In this document: piece after piece, positions 32,032 through 41,641 of the stretch | How positions within the stretch are numbered: the first letter of the stretch is position 1 | Layout: the number at the start of each line of letters is the position of its first letter | Position numbers and translations under genes: made by a program | NCBI GenBank assembly: GCA_020740775.1 | Contig: JAHEWK010000020.1 | Location: 806,001 to 870,000, forward strand | DNA from: Ilyonectria destructans | Lineage: Eukaryota; Ascomycota; Sordariomycetes; Hypocreales; Nectriaceae | Length of the DNA stretch: 64,000 bases | Direction: 5' to 3' | Notes under the pieces: model-generated | Told to the model about the DNA's origin: nothing | Databases searched by the model: none | What the model saw: only the letters and a program-made list of their open reading frames with translations

Positions 32032-33627
32032 ATGAGTGAGAAGACACCAGCGAATGGGGCTGGGCTCGCAGATGTCGCCAACTCGATGGCAGGACTCAAC
32101 ATTTCTGACCACATAAGCGAAACTCAGTCGGTTCTTGCAGAGAAGATTGATAACCTCATACAGGCTGCCAATACCGCTGTCCTACAGGCGCAACAGGCTA
32201 AGACTCTTGTCGAGGGTACCAATACTATCAGTAGCGACGACATCACAGAAATTTGCGGGCTCCGTAGCAAGGCCAACGGGCTTGAAGAGGCAGCCAATGC
32301 CCTTGGTGGTGCAACGGAACGATCAATCATCGAACATGTCATCTCGCTCGGGGATCGGCGCGAAACCATTATAAATAGCCTTATTTCCCATTTCGACAAG
32401 CGCATAATGACCATATCCCGGGACATCCTCGACAACTCCGACAATGACCCTTGTGTTCTTTGGAGGATTGCTGAGAAGTGTTACATGGAAGCCATTAGAA
32501 CCTCCGGCAAGCTGCACTCCGATGACTACTTCATCCCGCTCGAGGAGACCTATCTCGAATCACCCTTTGACCCGGACTTCGAGAGCGAGGAATACTACGA
32601 ACACGAAAATCGTCTAGAAATCGATGAAGGATATGCCAGGGCTTATCGCTATAATAGAGAACTCAAGGAACAGCGCAAGAGAAGAGAAAGAGAGCGCTGG
32701 ATCGACTTCTGGGTTCGAGTGTTGAGCAACTGCCCTAGTGGGCCGACATTGTTCTACCCGCCAGCAGCTGCAACCTCTCTCAAATGGCCATTTCAAGGCA
32801 TCCCACGGTATCTGTTCCGGGTGTTCGACTCGGAAAGCTCGGGTCGAAACGATGACACCGTCGTGGCTTCAACCATGAGCGTTAGCAAAAGCCCAGGCCG
32901 CAAAAACATGGATCTTCTTTCGTTACAACCACGTGAGGCATCAAAAATGCTCTACAGCCACTCAAACAAACCGTGCTTCGGTGGCGTTCCCTCCGACAAC
33001 CTCATGTCCTGGAGCAGCTCACTGATATTCGTGATCCAATATGCGATTTGGAGATCACACAAACGCGGTAGATCCCCAGCCGACGTTCGAATTTGCGTAG
33101 TGGACACAAGCAAGTTCCCGCCCGGGCAGTTTGCACGGGATATGTGGCTACTCCGAGCATACTGCAACACAGCCCGACTAAGCGACCATCAGGACCAGTT
33201 TTTTCGTTTCCGTCTTGAGAACTCAGACTATGATAATGGGGAATACTTTTCTCAAGGAATAGTGAATCATGGTGGCCGATCATGCACTTTCTCCTTGCAT
33301 AGCCTGATCCGGAGCGGTCTCTACAGCTTGTATCCCGAGTTTGCAGATGTCCAGGCTAGGAATCAATGGACCAATCGTGTCCGGCAGCTTCGCCTAGGGT
33401 GGTTGTATGAAGAGCAAAGCACGCCGCGCCAAGATCTAGAGTGTGCGTTCAGGATGGCAAGGGAATGCTTTAGGGCCTTTGACGTGCGTGACGTGGCGTT
33501 GCTGCTTCTTAGCTTAAAAAATCGCAAACTTCAAGCAAGACGTGAGTCTCATTGCCACATCACGCTGCTCCATGTCAAGAAATTAACAAAGCCATATAGT
33601 ACTACACGATTACCCGGGAGAAGTTGA
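32032..33627 (+). CDS. DUF7587-like fungal protein
   Basis: A 531-codon frame from ATG 32032. The N-terminal third is helical and Ala/Ser-rich with a predicted coiled coil (IDNLIQAANTAVLQAQQAK), followed by an acidic stretch and an Arg/Glu helix (ELKEQRKRRERERW). From about residue 262 the DUF7587-type domain starts: PRYLFRVFDSESSGRND, then NLMSWSSSLIFVIQYAIWR and VRICVVDTSKFPPGQFARD. Arg in YLFR and a Ser-rich SWSSS strand recall the first two motifs of ADP-ribosyltransferase folds; a third (Glu) motif was not identified, so enzymatic activity is only a possibility. A donor-like GTGAGT after LQAR (about 33540) suggests the true C-terminus may be spliced, replacing the last ~30 residues. Function unknown. 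Confidence 0.7.
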   Translation: MSEKTPANGAGLADVANSMAGLNISDHISETQSVLAEKIDNLIQAANTAVLQAQQAKTLVEGTNTISSDDITEICGLRSKANGLEEAANALGGATERSIIEHVISLGDRRETIINSLISHFDKRIMTISRDILDNSDNDPCVLWRIAEKCYMEAIRTSGKLHSDDYFIPLEETYLESPFDPDFESEEYYEHENRLEIDEGYARAYRYNRELKEQRKRRERERWIDFWVRVLSNCPSGPTLFYPPAAATSLKWPFQGIPRYLFRVFDSESSGRNDDTVVASTMSVSKSPGRKNMDLLSLQPREASKMLYSHSNKPCFGGVPSDNLMSWSSSLIFVIQYAIWRSHKRGRSPADVRICVVDTSKFPPGQFARDMWLLRAYCNTARLSDHQDQFFRFRLENSDYDNGEYFSQGIVNHGGRSCTFSLHSLIRSGLYSLYPEFADVQARNQWTNRVRQLRLGWLYEEQSTPRQDLECAFRMARECFRAFDVRDVALLLLSLKNRKLQARRESHCHITLLHVKKLTKPYSTTRLPGRS

Positions 33628-33849
33628 TCCATCTGGGCCAGTTGAGGTTTGTCGGTATCAGAGGGTGGCCAGAGCTACGAGACAAGGTGATCATGCTTGG
33701 GGCGCGCGGGGTTTGGAAAGTTTTTGGAGACCCTTGCCTTCATATGGCATAGAGTCAGTGGCGGATATTTTTGAATGTACTTGAGTGGGCGAAGAATACA
33801 TGCTAAAACTGACTGAATGAATCTTGTGAGCGTCAAAGAAAGACGGCGG

Positions 33850-34456
33850 TAACAAATATTCCAGAGACAAATCGATAGCAGATACTCAACGTAAACGGGA
33901 AAAGCGACAGAAGGTAACAGCTGAAGAGAGGGGCGTGCCATATAGCAATTTCTGCAATCTGCACCTTCCTTCCTTCGTACCTTCTCAAGTTGATCGCAGC
34001 CATCATCCTATCCAGCACCAGGATAACACAGAGAGCAGTCTAGCCACAGAGCTAGACAGCCAAGAGATCTCCAACTTTCTACCTCCGCCTAGCCCTCCAC
34101 TCCAACCCACTACCAAGGAGATATTCTTAGATGATGGTGAGCCCTCTGGAGCAGTATCGATCCCATCTTCGAGTGTTGTAGGCGAGGATGATACAACAAC
34201 CCCTACGGCCGATAGTAGGGAAGCATCTACTCCTTGTACTATAGACCACCAAAATCGAGTACAACGCCTCGCATCCGAGCTAGCGGATCAGCTGACCTTA
34301 TTCCGGGGATGCTGCGTGGATTGCCATCGTACAGCCAAACGCCAGCATAACGAGGATCTCGTCGGCCGTACTAGCCTTCCCAGCTACCTAGCATGTCGGA
34401 TCGTAGCTTTCCCGTACGGATCCCTTCTTCTTGATCCGGAAGTTACAGTGTCTTAG
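33850..34456 (+). pseudogene. Truncated relative of the 1261-codon AT-hook gene
   Basis: The frame reads DGGNKYSRDKS..., RKREKRQK, then EISNFLPPPSPPL, VQRLASELADQLTLFRGCCVDCH and IVAFPYGSLLLDPEVTVS. Each block matches the N-terminal part of the protein at 7832-11617 (RKYPTHEE, QKRARRQE, EFLPPASPPP, LTEQLAKFRGCCNDCH, IIAFPSCLA) in the same order. The AT-hook is degraded, no ATG opens the frame, an internal block is missing between the cysteine motif and IVAFP, and a TAG ends it at about residue 200. A dead, 3'-truncated and internally deleted copy, which shows that the family spreads. Confidence 0.78.
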
Positions 34457-35342
34457 CTCGGGGCCGTGGTGTCGCTAATAAGAGTCTTCAGTCTTGCAAT
34501 GACCGCCACCAGCACGACGCTTGATTCCCGATAATTTCTCGTCAAGCATGCGGGCAGATCTGCACACGCAAGTGCTCCGTGGCCAAACGGTTAGTTTGGT
34601 TGGGACCGTTATACCCATGCTAGCGATTAGATCTCGCATTACCGCTTTTCTGCGTGCATTCCATTCAACGTGGCGACTAGATGCATGTCAGCGTTTTTCA
34701 CGACGTGGCCACCTATGACTGCTTGTATCAACGCTTTGAACCCCCGGCCTTTGTGAGCACACGTCACTCGAAGCGGGTGTACACCCTCACAGAAGTCGGC
34801 CCGGTCACACAATATACGTTCCCTTTGGGATCTGTTGGAAGATGACCCTGTATTACGAAACCTCTGATAGATCGATATCCTGACCTTAGTCAGAAGGGGG
34901 GTTTGATAACCCCTCTTTTGGCCGGTCCGGATGACCGGGAGAAGCAATCATCAACATCATCATCACTGCTTTGAACACTATCCATTTGATCAAATTGACC
35001 GTAACGGATCCAACAGGATCCTAAAATCATATTGACGTCATTGTTGCATAAGCTGCGCAACGCCACCCAATTGCCTCATCACCCCGCTCTATGAAAATGG
35101 AGATTCGTGTCTGTGTGGGCAAGTCTCGGCAAAGCAAGTATGCATCGAGCAGAAGTGTGAATGGCTAGAGTTTGGCGCACTGCTTTTGTCGATGTAACCA
35201 AGGGAATTGAAAGATTCTCATTAGGATGACGAATTCCCCTCATCATCTCTCGGAGCCCTATTTTCTCATCTCCCTCGAGATTGAAGCCTGGCAATAATTA
35301 CTTTCACTTCTCTCCAGCCATCTGATTGTACGTGTTCAAACG
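34457..35342. other. Intergenic region
   Basis: No gene seen in 886 bp. Small palindrome CCGGTC-CGGAT-GACCGG at about 34923-34939. The last 250 bp form the upstream region of the next gene. Confidence 0.45.
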
Positions 35343-37133
35343 ATGGCATCTGGCGAGACAGTTGAGATTTCTCGCCTAGATCTTCAAGACCTCAGTACTG
35401 TTCCTGAGGTGTCAATTACTGGCGTCAGGCACCTGTCCTCCTACAACTGGATTGAGAGACCTACACCCACCATTGCTGTCCCTGGTAGCCCACCCATTTG
35501 GTCTGCCCCAAATGGACCTCAACAGCTGACGAAAGACTCCGGCCTTAATTACATCGATCAAAACGCGGCTCGACATCCGGACAGCCCGCTTGAACCTCTG
35601 TTTCGCGCGTTATTCGTCACACATCCTTCTTTCGACATCCGTTTGATTGATGTTGTGACCGACCGAAACAATATCCGTAAACTCTTGTCGTTTATCAACC
35701 CCTCCTTGGCTGCAAACGAAGTCGAACCATTCACCATCAATATCGAGGTGACGAACAAAACCGCAATATTCTGCCGCAAGGAGACTTCGACCCGCCAGTA
35801 TATCGGGCCACATGAATTCAAGGGCTTTGGTCATGAATTCGAGAAAGCATACACTACTAGCCACATCAAGGATAGTACTGGGCATCACAGAATTATCTCG
35901 TACCGCTTTGGTGACATAAACTTCATTGTTCGCCACGAAACCGACGGATACGTGGATGTTGATACGAGGATGCCTTTTGCTAATAGAAAGGAGCCAGAAC
36001 TTGATCGCCTCTCTAGCACTCTGGGATCCTTGTCTTTATCCTCATCCAACAACCTTCCTGAAGTCATTCCTGCTAGGTCCAAATTAAGGATCAACGAAGA
36101 AGGTCAGGTGGTACCTATCGAATCAACCATTGAAATCAAGACTCGGGTCTTCAACAAACGTCTTCAAATACACGATGTGGCACCGCAGCTCTGGATATCT
36201 CAAACTACTAAGCTCGTGCGAGCTTACCACAACAAGGGAAGATTTCAGGCACCAGAGATCGAAGATGTAGCGTATGAGATTAAGAGATGGGAAAAAGTCA
36301 ACCAAGGGGATCTACGGAAACTGGCAGTTCTTATAAACAAGATCCTCAATGTGGTGAAGGGATTTGGTGGCAATGCTACTGTCAGATATGATGGACACAA
36401 ATTGGTAGTTCGGAAGGTTGATGAGGAAAACATGCTGCCACAAGACTTATATTCCAGATGGAATGATAGGATCGACTCCAAGCAGGAGACGAGTACGAAT
36501 CGTGACACAACAGCTGAGATTGCCGTACGGCGTGTCGACCGAGCAAGGACCGAAGCAGATGGCAAGACTCCAGAAAACATAAAGGGTAAACATGGTCATC
36601 ACAAGGATGTGCCCTTTTCCGACATGATCGGCTATGGATTGGACCATGGGTTCCGACAATTCTTTCGTCGCATGCCGATTCGACTCTCTGAGTACCATGT
36701 TCTCTGCGAAACCCTCGAGTCTCTCGCTATTGACATTACTGGAGGACGGAATATTCATGACATTATGGATGATATGAGAAAAGGCAAAAGCGACTGGGAT
36801 CCGGAGGAGAGACGACAGATTGAAGGACAGAAAAGTCTCGCACGAGATTCGGCTTTTCGACTCCTATATATTTTCCTCCAGGCCTCAGATATCGAGGACA
36901 GCAACATGGCTTACAATGCGACACTGTTTGTGGTCTCACACCGCCGAATGTTCATGTACAGGACCCGGAAGATAGTTCGAGAGGCATTTGTGGAACGATA
37001 TCATGTTTCGGAAAAGCAGCAGAACAGTTTGGACAAGTGGCCTATCGAAGAGCCCTCTTCTGCAGGATCGCAAGAGGAGGATGTGACTACTGAAGTAGAA
37101 GATATCGCCTTTGAGTCTGATAGTTCATGGTAA
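35343..37133 (+). CDS. Conserved fungal protein of unknown function (often mislabelled GGPP synthetase)
   Basis: One intact 596-codon frame from ATG 35343. It has the blocks LSSYNWIERPTPTIAVPGSPPIW, SGLNYIDQNAARHPDSPLEPLFRAL, IDVVTDRNNIRKLLSFINPS and ISYRFGDINFIVRHETDGYV, which characterise a large fungal family of 350-600 aa. Database entries for this family are sometimes called geranylgeranyl pyrophosphate synthetase, but no DDxxD prenyl-diphosphate motif is present (MDDMRKG near residue 475 is not one). The IDVVTDRNNIRKLL block and following strands look like a nuclease-like or decapping-related fold, which I cannot confirm. The C-terminus is acidic (EEDVTTEVEDIAFESDSSW). The gene is whole and may be active; role unknown. 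Confidence 0.72.
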   Translation: MASGETVEISRLDLQDLSTVPEVSITGVRHLSSYNWIERPTPTIAVPGSPPIWSAPNGPQQLTKDSGLNYIDQNAARHPDSPLEPLFRALFVTHPSFDIRLIDVVTDRNNIRKLLSFINPSLAANEVEPFTINIEVTNKTAIFCRKETSTRQYIGPHEFKGFGHEFEKAYTTSHIKDSTGHHRIISYRFGDINFIVRHETDGYVDVDTRMPFANRKEPELDRLSSTLGSLSLSSSNNLPEVIPARSKLRINEEGQVVPIESTIEIKTRVFNKRLQIHDVAPQLWISQTTKLVRAYHNKGRFQAPEIEDVAYEIKRWEKVNQGDLRKLAVLINKILNVVKGFGGNATVRYDGHKLVVRKVDEENMLPQDLYSRWNDRIDSKQETSTNRDTTAEIAVRRVDRARTEADGKTPENIKGKHGHHKDVPFSDMIGYGLDHGFRQFFRRMPIRLSEYHVLCETLESLAIDITGGRNIHDIMDDMRKGKSDWDPEERRQIEGQKSLARDSAFRLLYIFLQASDIEDSNMAYNATLFVVSHRRMFMYRTRKIVREAFVERYHVSEKQQNSLDKWPIEEPSSAGSQEEDVTTEVEDIAFESDSSW

Positions 37134-37371
37134 ATACATACTGCGTACCATGCGCCACCACCCTTTTGCCACGCAAAATAAATTCTCACCACCAAAAATG
37201 CATTTTCTGAACGTCACGGATTTCAACCAAAATTGAAGTTATTCGCAAACAATTGCCTCCCGTGGATAGAAAATTAATACCTCTATTGACTTTTAGGTCT
37301 TTTGACCAACTGGCCTGATCGGGGTTGTACGCTGAGGAGATACAGATTCTTCCCTGACTTCAATAACCGGT

Positions 37372-38055
37372 TCAGCCTCCGCCTCTGAGAATGCCCTGGT
37401 TGGCGATGTCGTTGCTGGCCTGAAGAACGGATAGAACAATCGTTATGGAGTTCTGTAGATACGATGCAACCATATCGCGGACTGCGTCGACATCGTCGTC
37501 CGACTGCTCTTCGTTCGACACTGAAATCAGACCAGGGAGGTCTACGACACTGAGATGCAGGCCAATGGGTCCACTGATCTCGATACGGAGAGCATCCGAT
37601 GCAAACGCGTTGTCATCGTCGCTGTCCGTGAACCCCCGAAGCCCCATGAGCTTCGATACATCATTGATGATGGATGGAAGTTCCGAGAGATCCTTGACGT
37701 CCTTGCGGTATGCTTTCAGACTTTGTTGAACTTGTTGAGGACGGGAGCTGTGAGGCCGAATGCTAGCGGCGATGGTCTGTGTTGTGTTGCAATGCCTCAG
37801 GATGATCTCCGTAGGAAATCTAGTGCACAAACCATCTTGTCTGGGGAAAGGAATTCCTGTAATCCCCTCCAAGACTGAGCTTTTTCCTGCTGATTGGTCC
37901 CCGCAGACCACTAGCTGAGGCAAAGAGATCAATTCTCCAACTCCATTCGCTCTGATCTGCTCTATCTGGTTCAGGCGAGAGCTTGATTTCGCGGAGCGGA
38001 GAAGACCGAAAGCCTCATCATGGAGTTCATATTCGCTCTGTGCGGAAAGAGTCAT
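37372..38055 (-). pseudogene. Dynamin-like GTPase, truncated after the G3 region
   Basis: ATG at 38055 opens a clear dynamin-superfamily G domain: IRANGVGELISLPQLVVCGDQ, then the P-loop GDQSAGKS (residues 52-59), switch I FCTRFPTE-type text with the G2 Thr (CTRFPTEIILR), and G3 DLPG (172-175). The text follows family order to VLQASNDIANQGIL, where normally the G4 motif (T/N-K-x-D) would come about 25 residues later. Instead a few Gly codons and TGA end the frame at 37372. Without G4, the middle domain and the GED it cannot cycle GTP. The cut is abrupt, typical of a breakpoint rather than gradual decay. Dynamin-like proteins of this type are expanded and often partial in accessory fungal DNA. 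Confidence 0.85.
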
Positions 38056-39810
38056 GGTTTAAAGGGTCGGAAGGGATGAGAGAGACAGACAATTGAATGG
38101 AAGTAAATACTGAATTGATCTAAGAAGCACTTATCCATTGGCGATGAGTGCGGAGTTTATGGCGTGTTCGTCGGCGTAGCTCTTTGCTCCATCCACGAGC
38201 CACCACCAGAGATTAGGTCAGCCCTTGTTCGGCGCCATGCAGGTTTGTGTCAATGCGGAAAGCTAGACATGATACGAGTTGCCACCTCAAGCAGCATGTG
38301 AACGTAGGCTTGACGTAAGTTTGACGTAAGTCTGGCAATTAACTCAAAAGTTTAAGCAACTATGGTATCACCTGTTGTAACCGAGATTTCATATGAACTA
38401 GACCTAGGTCTCATGTTATTGAGGAGCTTACCCGATATTACTGGAAAGAGTAGTAAAGTATGATGCATTGAGTGATCGATGATTTAACATATAGAGGCCG
38501 TCGGATTTGTCTTCCTCTACGCCGAACCGCTTTCTGTGCTAACTTTGCAAAGCGGAAGCTCGTTCGCCTTTTGTCGTGCTGTGGTTGGGCAGTTCATGTT
38601 GCGGCAGAAAGCAGCAATTCATCAGTTACGTCAAGAAGCTGCGTAGGCGATTTGCAGATGTCCAAAGTTCCCTAGACAGACCGCATCTCCCCGGCACCTC
38701 CCTCAAGGCACCATTTCCTGCAATGTGTACGTCGAGTGGCTCGATTTCCATCTTGAAGCTGATGACGCTCGACAGCATGATTTAGCGATAAGCAGGCGTT
38801 ATGTGCGAGATACCTTCTTGTCCTTCGGAGTACCATGGATTCCCCAATGTTCCGTTTCTTGGCATACGTGAGAATTTTCCTCATCTTACGTACACGACAA
38901 TTTGAGAGCTAAGCATTTCTAACTACGATAGATAACCGTGCTAAACTGGCCCGTTTTCTCCATGACGAGAAACTTCGTAATTCAAGGCACAGGCCGAAGA
39001 CGACAAGAACATCCGGTGTGGATCTGTGAGGCGTCGTTCCTAAAGCCTAATGCCACTAAAGTAAAGGAGTCATCACATCCTCTACACATAGCCCCTTTAA
39101 GCTTTCGGAATTTGGGTTTCCGGACGCCAATAATCATCTTGGATAGCTCGAGCACTCTATTGTGGAACAGCGACGGAAGCAACGGCAGTGGAGCGATTGG
39201 ACGTCCCTCCGGGTAGCCAGAGGTTCCACGAAACTTCAGCTAGACTAACTGAATTGTCATACGAAGGCGCGGAAAAGTTTGTCGACGTGGCTGCAGCAGT
39301 GATACAGTTATGAGCATAAATAGCTTCCTCTTCTAGATACCCTTTCTAAAATTATGAGAATACCCCCCACACATGTACACCGATAGTGGGGCAGAGCTAC
39401 CTGGCAGCGGGTTTCGGCCTGCAGATTGACGACCAAACGCCCAAGTTCATGCTGCTGCAACAGCCTGTTGAAATGAGAAGATTCGAGTTACTTAATTCAT
39501 TCCAAACATGCAGTAGGGGAACCACTGTTTATATACCGGCACGATCTCTTGTGGAATGTTCCACATTCTTCCACACCGACTTGGTCGCCTCACACTTGTG
39601 GATCTCCAACACAGCCATGTGAAGCTCTTCTATAGCGTGAGCGATCGACATATATGGCCAATAGATTCCGACATGATTGCCAAGGAATAATGGCCCGGAA
39701 GATGCTGCCCTGGTGTTTCGCAGTTCCGCCTAGACTACGCCGTTAGGATCCTTGCTCATCCTCTGCTCCTTGTCTTGTCACATCAGGATACATGTCCCTA
39801 ATGATTGATC
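38056..39810. other. Gene-poor region between the dynamin piece and BTB gene
   Basis: No supported gene over 1.75 kb. Direct repeat TTGACGTAAG at about 38311 and 38322 (CRE-like halves) near the 5' side of the dynamin piece. Frames at 38938-39216 and 39386-39622 show no motif. Confidence 0.45.
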
Positions 39811-40816
39811 TTAATAGCTATGGGAGCGCTGGCTACAACTAGAATGCATGCTACCTGACCGAACGCAGTGCAGGCAAAGCCCGATACTCTTGTTAAAGAT
39901 GTCCAGACTCCAACTACGATTTCTCCTGTATGCTGGCGCGGCATGCTTGTACTCATAGGTACATGCGGTACTTGATTCCTCAGGGATCGGATCAGGCATC
40001 CTCTCTGCTGACTCTAGTGCCTTGGAGATAGAGATATGGGGTAAGTGTCCTGGCCAAAGGTCCTCTCTTTCCAACAGCTTTATATATGCATATGAATATT
40101 TACTTGTCCATCCACACTTGTGAACACACAGCCCAGTCCCATCGTTTACTCCTGCTATGAGAATTTCTGCTACCTTCAGCCTTGCAAATCCTCTTTGCTC
40201 TTCCAGCAGACCTGTCCGTTTGCCCGTCAGTCATATGTCCAAACCGATCATCGGGGTACTTACAGAAGACCCTCCACGTCATAGCAGATTCAACTTCTTT
40301 GCATGAGAGAGAAAGATAAGGACCATCATAGTCAAGTATCAATGCTCTCGTGATCTCTTTGAACGCCTGTGCGTTCTGGAATAGATATGCCGCGGCAGTG
40401 AGAAGCATTAGATTGCTAACTTCGTCTCTAGAGGGTCGAAGCCAACTTTCGCTCGCAAATCTCAGGGCATGAATACAATCATACTTGTCTGCGGTGACGG
40501 CAACTGCGAGGACATCGCCTGCAGCGAGGGTTTGAGGTACTTCTCTGTTCTGATGGTGAATAATAGAACAGATAATTTTCAACGCAGCAGCATTGTCTTC
40601 AGGCAGTAATAACTCGGCAGGGCCATCGCGATCGAGGATATCATGGCCTTCCTTCCAGTCTGGACCGAACATGGCGGAGAAAGGTTTCGAGACTGCTATC
40701 AGCAACATCGAATGAACATGAAGTTTTGCCTCTTCTGGCCCAACTATCAGAATAAGGTCGCCATCTGGAGCAATTTCGACAACTGTGTTTGTCTGGGTGT
40801 CTCTTGGGTTTTCCAT
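39811..40816 (-). CDS. BTB/POZ-domain protein, 2 exons
   Basis: Exon 1 runs 40816-40264 and exon 2 40211-39811, with a 52-bp intron (GTAAGT ... GACAG); the join stays in frame, giving 317 aa. Residues 14-45 (EIAPDGDLILIVGPEEAKLHVHSMLLIAVSKPF) with SAMFGPDWKEG and ELLLPEDNAAALKIICSIIHH form a canonical fungal BTB domain. TADKYDCIHALRFASESWL is the following helical segment. After the splice, ARLKVAEILIAGVNDGTGL continues the family pattern, and a Cys/His-rich end (CVHKCGW ... CLHCVRSGSMHSSC) may bind metal. BTB proteins mediate dimerisation and often link to Cul3 ligases; this single-domain fungal type is uncharacterised. Upstream codons only offer a TTG start, so ATG 40816 was chosen. Confidence 0.85.
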
Positions 40817-41360
40817 GCTGGTTTGAATAGTCTGCCACTGTTTTGTGAAGGCGGACCTGGTTGATCCTCGCAGGTACTCTGCCAAGCAACGCCGGCCCAC
40901 AAAGGCCGTCCTGAAACCCCTCGCATTCCACTATATTCCATAGCCTTCTACGGCCCGGCGTCACGTGAGCATCATAGTGACATTTATCACAACCATTTTT
41001 CCCCAGTTTTGGCGACGACGAAATGACTTTCATTGAGGTTATTCACGAATTTGAATATGCAATGGTGACTTAAAGTATTGTGAAACTTTGTGGCGATGGT
41101 GCGCTGGATTAGTGTTTGCATGCTGGAATGGGCATTTACCTCAACGTTTGGAGCAAGGTCCTGACAACACGGAACTCGCACTGTCATAGTGGAGCGTTGT
41201 TGTAAGTGGAGCCTCAGTACTTACGTATACTCAACGGTACTTTTGGCAGCCAGCAATAATGCACATTAATAGACGCGGATCGCTGACAGATGTGCCTAGA
41301 AGTCCCCACCACGACGTTTTAAAGAGATTGTCTAAGTACAAGGAGGAAGCTAGTTTTGCG
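40817..41360. other. Upstream region of the BTB gene
   Basis: No gene seen; open frames here are antisense to the BTB leader and lack motifs. Confidence 0.4.
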
Positions 41361-41641
41361 CCCACCCTACATCAAACACCTCGTGCCATGGACAGCAGGC
41401 ACCGCTTCAGCCGCCGTAGATAGGACTCTGAACACTTGGAGAATAGCCTTCAAGTTCGCTTGCTAATAATACAAACCCCACGAGACCCGCCGAAAGATTG
41501 AAAAGGAAGAAGCAAAAGCAGAACTTGGACGCTGTATGGGCTTTTACGAGATTATGACAAAGCTTGGGAAACGGAAATGTACAATAGCAACTAGTGTCCT
41601 ATTGGTTATAAGCCACCGGGCGAAATAAAATTGTGTGTGTG
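41361..41641 (+). mobile_element. ~280-bp retroelement-like unit, copy 1
   Basis: Starts CCCACCCTACATCAAACACC and ends CCACCGGGCGAAATAAAATT followed by GTGTGTGTG. The reverse complement of 45765-46047 matches along its whole length with about 5% differences and begins at the same base. The 3' end GGGCGAAATAAAA is the motif seen on the LINE tails at 30937 and 58842, so this may be a SINE or a fixed-length LINE derivative. An internal frame ends VDRTLNTWRIAFKFAC; no family recognised. Confidence 0.72.
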
